Assembly (NCBI GenBank): GCA_963790245.1
Contig: CAWBNP010000002.1
Span: forward strand, 558,001 to 622,000
Source: JACCVG01 sp963790245
Lineage (GTDB): Bacteria; Actinomycetota; Thermoleophilia; Solirubrobacterales; Thermoleophilaceae
Direction of reading: 5' to 3'
DNA: 64,000 nucleotides
Positions 58,748-64,000 of this stretch are shown here, in pieces (position 1 is the stretch's first letter; every line of letters begins with the position of its first letter). Both the position numbers and the translations under genes were made by a program. The notes below the pieces were generated by a model, which was given only the letters and a program-made list of their open reading frames with translations, made no database searches and was not told the DNA's origin.

Positions 58748-60181
58748 ATGGGTTACGGCAACCACGGACGGTTGAGCAGTTTTGGCCTCGCGTCGCTAGC
58801 CGCTCTGGGGATCCTCGCGGTGGCGCCGGCGCTCGCGCCGGCGGTGACCGTGAAGACGGAGCGTATTTCACGTCCGAGCCCGTTCTCGGGTCCCTGCACG
58901 GAAGGCATCGGCTTCGCGCGCGGCTTCGCGCAGGAGACCGCCTTGGCGGTGAATCCGCGCAACCCGCGCGAGATCGTGGCCGGCTGGATCGCGGACGGCC
59001 GGGCCACCGATCTTGTCGCGGCCTCGCGCGACGGCGGGCGCTCGTTCTCGCGGGTCCTCGTTCCCGGGCTCTCGGCTTGCACCGGCGGTTCGTTCAAGGT
59101 CGCGAGCGATCCAGGGCTTGCGTTCAACGCCAACGGGCGGCAGGCCTACTTCAGCGCGATCGTCGTCAACTTCGAATCGCCGACGGATGCGACGAGTGCT
59201 TCCACAGGCATGGTCGCGAGCCGATCCTTCGACGGCGGCTTCGCCTGGTCAAAGCCGACGGTCATCCAGCCGGACACGGGGGATTTCTGGGACCTCCCGC
59301 GACTGACACCGCATCCGCGGCGACCCGAGCGCGCCTACTACACCTACAACCAGCGGTTGGCCCCCGATTTCGAGCACGGGTACAGCCTCATCTCAACCAC
59401 GAAAAACGGCGGGCGCAGCTGGTCCACCCCGCGGACGCTCTATGACCCGCAGACCCCGGACACCTTTCCGGCCATAAACAAGCTGCTGGTCAATCGCGAT
59501 GGGTCGCTCGTAGTGATCTTTCCGTTGGTGAACCGCGACGAATTTGATGCGGCCGGCATCAGGTTCAACCCGACCGAGATGCTGGCAATCCGCTCTGTCG
59601 ACGGAGGCCGAACCTGGGGCGAGCCGATCCCGATCGGCCGCTCATCGGGCCGGCAGATCACGGATCCCGCCACCGGCGGCGTCCTGAACATCTTCGATGT
59701 CTTCCCGTCCCAGACGGTCGCACCGAACGGCGACCTCTACGTCAGCTGGGCGATTCCGGGCCCGAGGTCCTCGCGGGTCGTCGTGGCGCGGTCGACCAAC
59801 GGCGGGCGCAGCTGGCAACGGGACGGATTCACCGTTCCGGCCCAGACGGCGTTGGCCACGGTCGAGGTGTCCGGCGACGGGGGCACGGTGGGAGTTCTCT
59901 ACTACGAGATCGCGCGCGCAAGCAGAGACGGCTACTGGAGGACGCGAGTTGGCTTTGCCTCCTCTCCCGATCGCGGCCGCAGTTGGCGCCGAGACCGCAT
60001 CGCTGGGCCGTTCAACCTGCTCACGGCGGGCAACGACGCCCGGCCCTGCTGCTTCCTCGGCGACTACCTGGGAAGCGCGCCGCTGCCCGATGGGATCGGC
60101 GTCGCATTCTCGATGGCGCAGCCGATCGCAAAGAACGTGGTCGACGCCTACTTCAGTCGCATCAAGACGCCGCGGCGCTGA
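58748..60181 (+). CDS. Secreted sialidase-like (Asp-box) beta-propeller protein
   Basis: 477 aa with a signal peptide (SLAALGILAVAPALAPA). Asp-box repeats SRDGGRSF, TKNGGRSW, SVDGGRTW, STNGGRSW and SPDRGRSW mark a six-bladed propeller. The arginine triad and Tyr/Glu of true sialidases cannot be confirmed, so it may be a non-enzymatic BNR protein or a glycosidase of another family. A Cys pair (PCCFLGDYLG) lies near the C-terminus. It stands alone with its own promoter. Confidence 0.82.
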   Translation: MGYGNHGRLSSFGLASLAALGILAVAPALAPAVTVKTERISRPSPFSGPCTEGIGFARGFAQETALAVNPRNPREIVAGWIADGRATDLVAASRDGGRSFSRVLVPGLSACTGGSFKVASDPGLAFNANGRQAYFSAIVVNFESPTDATSASTGMVASRSFDGGFAWSKPTVIQPDTGDFWDLPRLTPHPRRPERAYYTYNQRLAPDFEHGYSLISTTKNGGRSWSTPRTLYDPQTPDTFPAINKLLVNRDGSLVVIFPLVNRDEFDAAGIRFNPTEMLAIRSVDGGRTWGEPIPIGRSSGRQITDPATGGVLNIFDVFPSQTVAPNGDLYVSWAIPGPRSSRVVVARSTNGGRSWQRDGFTVPAQTALATVEVSGDGGTVGVLYYEIARASRDGYWRTRVGFASSPDRGRSWRRDRIAGPFNLLTAGNDARPCCFLGDYLGSAPLPDGIGVAFSMAQPIAKNVVDAYFSRIKTPRR

Positions 60182-60206
60182 AGGCCGCCCGACGGCGCTC
60201 TCTCAG

Positions 60207-61118
60207 CTAAGAAGCTGCGGCTGCCGCCGGGGCGGGCTGTCCGTTCGTGTACTCGAGGTAGCGCTCGTAGCCGAGACGGCCTCGCGTGACGGCGATGAGC
60301 ACGAGCGCCACCACCCCAAAGCCGATCAGCTCCGGCAGCAGGGGCTCCGCACTCAGGATGGAAGCGGAGAATTCCGCTGCGAGCACATGATCGGCAAAAG
60401 TGTTGAACGACGCGTGCATCAACATCGTGATCAGCAGGCTGCCCTTCGCGTTGTTGAACACCCACACGATGATCAGGGTCAGCGCGGTGATCATCACGAT
60501 GAACATGACGACGTTGGCCAGGGTCAGCGGTGTCCAGACCCCGCTCCAGAACAGCGGCAGATGCCAACACGCCCAGAGCAGTCCGAGGATGGTCCCCCCG
60601 GCCAACGGACCGTGCAACGCCTGCAGGCGGGGTAGCGCGAACCCTCGCCAGCCGGGCTCCTCCCCGAGTGGACCCCCGAGGACGAAAGTCATGGCGAAGG
60701 CAAACGGATAGGCGAGCAGCAGCGAAAGGGTCAGCGGCTGAAACGATCCAAGAACGCCCGGCACGGCTATCGCGCCGAGGACCTCGATTGCGGGAATACC
60801 GAGCAGCACGAACACGTACCAGCGCAACTTCACCCGCCAGAGCACGTACCGACGCAGCAGGCGCCGTACGCCGGCTTTACCTTCCGTCAGCCCCGTCATG
60901 ACGAACGCCGCCAAGGTCGGGCCGAGGAAGGTGGCTCCGGCGACGCTCACAAGGATCAGGGGCTTGGACAGGGTGAAGGGCAGCACGCCAAGGCCGGTTT
61001 CGGAAAGCACGAGCGGTGCCTCCATGAGCCACGCGCCCGCGTAGGCGAAGATGAAGAAGAAGACCAGCGGATGGCGGGTCAGCAGACCGTTACGACCGTT
61101 TACATCGTCGGTTGCCAT
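60207..61118 (-). CDS. CPBP-family intramembrane glutamic protease
   Basis: 303 aa from the ATG at 61118 with AGGAG 7 nt upstream. Eight or so helices; motifs GEEPGWRGFALPRL (EExxxR), CWHLPLFWSG and MLMHASFNTF give the conserved Glu, Arg and His of the CAAX prenyl protease/bacteriocin-processing family. Bacterial members act in protein processing or self-immunity; no bacteriocin gene is seen here. Confidence 0.9.
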   Translation of the reverse strand: MATDDVNGRNGLLTRHPLVFFFIFAYAGAWLMEAPLVLSETGLGVLPFTLSKPLILVSVAGATFLGPTLAAFVMTGLTEGKAGVRRLLRRYVLWRVKLRWYVFVLLGIPAIEVLGAIAVPGVLGSFQPLTLSLLLAYPFAFAMTFVLGGPLGEEPGWRGFALPRLQALHGPLAGGTILGLLWACWHLPLFWSGVWTPLTLANVVMFIVMITALTLIIVWVFNNAKGSLLITMLMHASFNTFADHVLAAEFSASILSAEPLLPELIGFGVVALVLIAVTRGRLGYERYLEYTNGQPAPAAAAAS

Positions 61119-61211
61119 GAAAGCTCCTCGAGTAGGACCGGCGTTGGTGGGCGCAGCGGCGGGCACCGCGAGCCTGCTGGCTCATGATGCCCGCCGGTGG
61201 AGGACCCCAGA

Positions 61212-61556
61212 TCAGCCGGAGGGCTGGTTAGGCAGGCACTGGCCATCGGACTGCTCGACTCGACCGGGCTCGCAGCTGCCCTGATCATCCGGATCTGCGA
61301 CCTCGACCTGCTTGCCGTTGTCCAACCGGATCGAGTCTCCCGGCTTGGGGGCGGGCGGGCCTGCCTCCTCGTCTTCCTCGGGAGCCGCGCTTGGCGAGTC
61401 TGTCTCGACGTCGGTCTCGGTCACGGCTTCGACCTCGGTCTCGGTTACGGGCTCGTCGACGACCGTCTCCTCTCCGCCGCCACCACACGCGGCGAGCATG
61501 ACGGCCACGCCGAGGCAGGCAGACAGGGACGTCACGACTGCAAGCAATTTTCGCAT
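61212..61556 (-). CDS. Small acidic lipoprotein
   Basis: 114 aa with GGAGGGG 2 nt before the ATG. Lipobox VMLAAC near residue 24, then a long Thr/Glu/Asp-rich disordered spacer, then a small C-terminal module with two Cys (GSCEPGRVEQSDGQCLPN). It may bind cations at the cell surface through its acidic stretch. No known domain. Confidence 0.75.
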   Translation of the reverse strand: MRKLLAVVTSLSACLGVAVMLAACGGGGEETVVDEPVTETEVEAVTETDVETDSPSAAPEEDEEAGPPAPKPGDSIRLDNGKQVEVADPDDQGSCEPGRVEQSDGQCLPNQPSG

Positions 61557-61648
61557 AACCCCTCCTTGTCCGGACTGGATGACCTGTCAATCCGCGCGGC
61601 GCATCCGGGCGCACCGCGCCGGAGGAGCATAGCCCCGCGAGGGGGGGC

Positions 61649-61654
61649 TATTCT
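61649..61654 (+). promoter_or_regulatory. -10 element TATTCT for a possible leaderless gene
   Basis: TATTCT ends 7 nt before the ATG at 61662. Confidence 0.4.
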
Positions 61655-61661
61655 CGCCGTG

Positions 61662-61943
61662 ATGCTTGCCGAAAACTCGGACCGTGGTGGACGCGATCGC
61701 TCGGGCCGCGGCCGATGTGAGGAGCAGGCGTCGATCGTGATCGCAAGACCCGCGGGGAACGACATCCTGCGCGGCGGAAACCGCGACGACAACCTTTTCG
61801 ACAGGCAAGGTCACGACCGGATCGTGGGTGGCCCGGGCGATGAGCTGATTGCGGCCCGCGACGAGCGGAGCGCCCCGATCAATCCGCTGCGCGCGGCGGC
61901 GTTCAGATCCGTCGGCTCCGGCGGCGAAATGGAGGACAAGTGA
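61662..61943 (+). CDS. Short RTX-repeat-like protein coupled to the ureohydrolase gene
   Basis: 93 aa. The middle carries calcium-roll repeats (GNDILRGGNRDDNLFDR, HDRIVGGPGDELIAARD) like the large RTX protein at 18215. There is no signal peptide; the N-terminus is charged (ENSDRGGRDRSGRGRCEEQ). Its stop overlaps the ureohydrolase GTG (GTGA), and a TATTCT -10 sits 7 nt upstream, which argues that it is real. It could instead be a truncated remnant of a longer RTX protein. Confidence 0.45.
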   Translation: MLAENSDRGGRDRSGRGRCEEQASIVIARPAGNDILRGGNRDDNLFDRQGHDRIVGGPGDELIAARDERSAPINPLRAAAFRSVGSGGEMEDK

Positions 61944-62908
61944 GCGAGATCGGCGAGATAGTCGATGGCTTCATGCACTACATCGGTCCGGCGACGTTCT
62001 TCCGTCGTCCGCTGGACGTCGACCCAGCCGCAGCCGACATCGGCTTGATCGGGATCCCGTATAGCGGCGGCCAGCCGGTCGAGCGGACGCAGTACCTTGC
62101 GCCGCGCGTTGTGCGCGGGATCTCGATGCAGTACGCGGGTCGGGCGCATCGCGAGCTTGGCCTCGACCCGTGGTCAGCCTGCAAGATCAATGACCTTGGA
62201 GACGTGCCGTTACCCGGACTGCTCAATCCCGCGATGGCCGCCCAGGACATTCAGGATTTCTACGCCGGGGTGGGCGCCGCCGGCACGCGGCCGTGCGCCA
62301 TCGGTGGCGACCATTCCGTCACCGGCCCGATCATCCGCGGGCTGGGCTCCGCCGAATCGAAGTTCGAGGCGCCATTCGGCCTGATCCACTTCGACTCCCA
62401 CGTCGATACCTACCCCGGGGAGCTGTACGGCGCGGCGGTGCACACCGGAAACGCGGTGACGCTGCCGCTGGACGAGGGGCTGCTCGACCCCAAGCGCTGC
62501 GTGCAAATCGGCATCCACGGCCACATGCCCGACCTGGCCATGGACGACCGCAGCCATGACGAGGGCATGCGGGTGATTGACATGGTGGAATTCGACGAGT
62601 TGGGCGTTCGCGCTGTCGTTGAGGAGACTCGGTCGCGGATCGGAGATCAACCGGCCTACCTCACGTTCGACCTAGACGTGCTCGACATCCCGTGGGCCCC
62701 TGCCGTCGCCGGAATGGAGCCGGGCGGTATGACGATGCGAGAGGCGCTGGGTGTCCTGCGCGGACTGCGCGGCCTGGACATCATCGGGGCCGACATCGTT
62801 GAGTACGCGGCGCACAAGGACGGGCCGGGAATGGTGACCGGCGTCAACACGGCGGCGCTGATGTTCGAACTGATCACCTTGATGGCGGACCAGGCCGGAC
62901 ACCCGTGA
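61940..62908 (+). CDS. Agmatinase/ureohydrolase family enzyme (arginase fold)
   Basis: 322 aa from a GTG. Two-manganese (or nickel) site: GGDHS, FDSHVDTY (DxHxD), and FDLDVLD (DxD), each with the metal ligands present. The usual DPxxAPGTG loop reads LDIPWAPAVAGMEPGG. It hydrolyses a guanidino compound to urea plus an amine; agmatine, guanidinobutyrate or guanidine are all possible. The overlap with the small RTX-like ORF is odd; no polyamine genes are nearby. Confidence 0.88.
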   Translation: MSEIGEIVDGFMHYIGPATFFRRPLDVDPAAADIGLIGIPYSGGQPVERTQYLAPRVVRGISMQYAGRAHRELGLDPWSACKINDLGDVPLPGLLNPAMAAQDIQDFYAGVGAAGTRPCAIGGDHSVTGPIIRGLGSAESKFEAPFGLIHFDSHVDTYPGELYGAAVHTGNAVTLPLDEGLLDPKRCVQIGIHGHMPDLAMDDRSHDEGMRVIDMVEFDELGVRAVVEETRSRIGDQPAYLTFDLDVLDIPWAPAVAGMEPGGMTMREALGVLRGLRGLDIIGADIVEYAAHKDGPGMVTGVNTAALMFELITLMADQAGHP

Positions 62909-62997
62909 GACTTGGGCCGAAGTAGAAGGCGCGAACCCGCCCGGACCACCTTGCCGCACGAAACACCGTTTCCACTACGGGAGTCGAGGTGTTGGTG

Positions 62998-63999
62998 CTA
63001 GCAGCCGCGGGCCTCGAAATCGGCCGCAGTGGTGTAGGTCGACCGCGGGAGGTATGGGCCCATGACCTTCGGCTCGTCACCGGCTGCCGTCACGCGCTGG
63101 ATCGCGTGCTCGAAATCCGCGGAGACGAGCATGTTGCGCATGATCAGGAAGCCGTAGTCCCGGTCCCCGACGCCATCGCCGCGATCGCCCCAGTCCAGCC
63201 ACTCGAAGCCGCACTCGCGACGGGCGTTTGTCGGTCGATCTGCTCGGCGCGAAACCGCGATCGTGAAACGGCGGCCTTTGCCCAGCGGGACCTGTCGGTC
63301 GGCCAAGCAATCGGGTGTGAACGTGGTCACGCGCGACTCACCGCTGCAGAGTGACCAGAAGCGCATGTCGCCCCCACCCATGACCCGCTGGCCATCATGC
63401 GTGCGGGGCGTGCGCGGAAGCTTTCCGTGCACGCTGAGCACCGCACCGAACCGCCGGCTCAGGTGCGAGTAGACGTAGGCGCTGTCGCGATTGGAGTAGT
63501 TACCCCCGCGCACCGCCGGAGTCGCCGACCGCCGCAGCGCTCGGCCCGCGTCGGTGCAGTCGGTGATGACCGCGAGAGCGGCGAACTCGAACGTGAAGAA
63601 ACGCTCCCAGCCGGGCTGGCTATGGGCGGGATTGGTCGCGCCATCGCACGGTGGCGTCCGACGCACGGTCTCCCACTGCGCCTCGGGCGTCGAGTCGACC
63701 GTGATCCGGCGGTTGGCGTCGTTGATCACGGCACAGGCTTGGCGGCCGCGAAGGCGCGTGCCGTCATCGAGCACGAGTGCGATCCGGGGTAGGCCGGTAG
63801 CGCCGGTGAGGTCGAGTCCCTTGTCGGGCTCGTAGACGCGATACGCGACCTCGATCGCGGCGTCGCCCGCGCGCGCGTAGAGCGTGTTCTCGGCTCGAGA
63901 CCCGGCGGGCACGGGCGCGTCGAGCACGTTCACGTGCCAGGAGCGCTTACGAACGTCACGGCGCGCGCCCTCCCGGAACGGATTACTCGACGCCGGATC
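62998..63999 (-). CDS. Secreted-type protein of unknown function (5' end beyond the window)
   Basis: 334 residues visible; the frame runs to the window edge, so the N-terminus, perhaps with a signal peptide, is missing. A GTG at 63933 is in frame, but residues upstream (NPFREGARRDVRKRSWHVNV) look like the same protein. Six or more Cys (QACAVI, RRTPPCDGAT, ITDCTD, WSLCSG, TPDCLA, RRECGFEW) and the C-terminal pattern MRFWSLC...FTIAVS...LIMRNML...PYLPRS resemble an uncharacterised actinobacterial family of exported proteins. No catalytic motif is recognised. Confidence 0.7.
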   Translation of the reverse strand, partial: DPASSNPFREGARRDVRKRSWHVNVLDAPVPAGSRAENTLYARAGDAAIEVAYRVYEPDKGLDLTGATGLPRIALVLDDGTRLRGRQACAVINDANRRITVDSTPEAQWETVRRTPPCDGATNPAHSQPGWERFFTFEFAALAVITDCTDAGRALRRSATPAVRGGNYSNRDSAYVYSHLSRRFGAVLSVHGKLPRTPRTHDGQRVMGGGDMRFWSLCSGESRVTTFTPDCLADRQVPLGKGRRFTIAVSRRADRPTNARRECGFEWLDWGDRGDGVGDRDYGFLIMRNMLVSADFEHAIQRVTAAGDEPKVMGPYLPRSTYTTAADFEARGC

Positions 64000-64000
64000 G

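Overview
The window is high-GC, densely packed bacterial DNA with short intergenic gaps, many 4-bp start/stop overlaps and GTG/TTG starts. Gene content points to an actinobacterium, most likely the Thermoleophilia/Solirubrobacterales group: a Tad pilus operon next to mraZ, a Rho-like paralog, an ECF-type B12 transporter, an assimilatory sulfite reductase, and many secreted or lipoprotein products without close named relatives. This placement is inferred from gene content only. No insertion sequence, prophage or CRISPR array was seen.

Layout. 1-287: start of mraZ with its operator and leader. 469-5450: one minus-strand operon for a response regulator, histidine kinase, CpaB, TadA, TadB and TadC. 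6107-16775: a long minus-strand run headed by a cobalamin riboswitch. It reads two DUF4430 proteins, EcfT, a double EcfA ATPase, an S component fused to an extracellular alpha/alpha toroid, a nitroreductase, GlpD, FolP and a Rho-like protein. 16853-22334: tRNA-Glu, a polysaccharide deacetylase, an RTX-repeat protein, a fatty acid hydroxylase, three small proteins and tRNA-Leu. 22379-25764: sulfur assimilation (sir, cysH) plus an SDR. 25913-35278: beta-propeller protein, CcdA, M28 peptidase, heparinase-like lyase, EAL protein, and moeA/mobA. 35368-44115: HdeD-like and DUF6351 proteins, GST, GIY-YIG, K+ channel, and a compatible-solute ABC transporter. 44143-49165: kelch-sensor kinase and small genes, ending in an HxlR regulator. 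49204-55481: MMPL, FUSC and ZIP transporters. 55525-58690: a small monooxygenase/methyltransferase operon. 58748-63999: Asp-box protein, CPBP protease, lipoprotein, ureohydrolase and a partial secreted protein.

The most interesting system is the riboswitch-led locus at 10342-16775. Animal transcobalamin joins an alpha/alpha barrel to a DUF4430 beta domain. Here the two halves are separate genes: the barrel is fused to the membrane S component, and the DUF4430 halves are a secreted protein and a lipoprotein, all in an ECF operon under a B12 riboswitch. This reads as a bacterial, membrane-tethered transcobalamin-like uptake system.

Two other patterns recur. Several genes start 6-9 nt after a TAGNNT-like -10 element, which implies leaderless mRNAs. 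Some genes, including the OpuCA-type ATPase at 42943-44115, have no ATG/GTG/TTG at their expected start and seem to begin at ATC.
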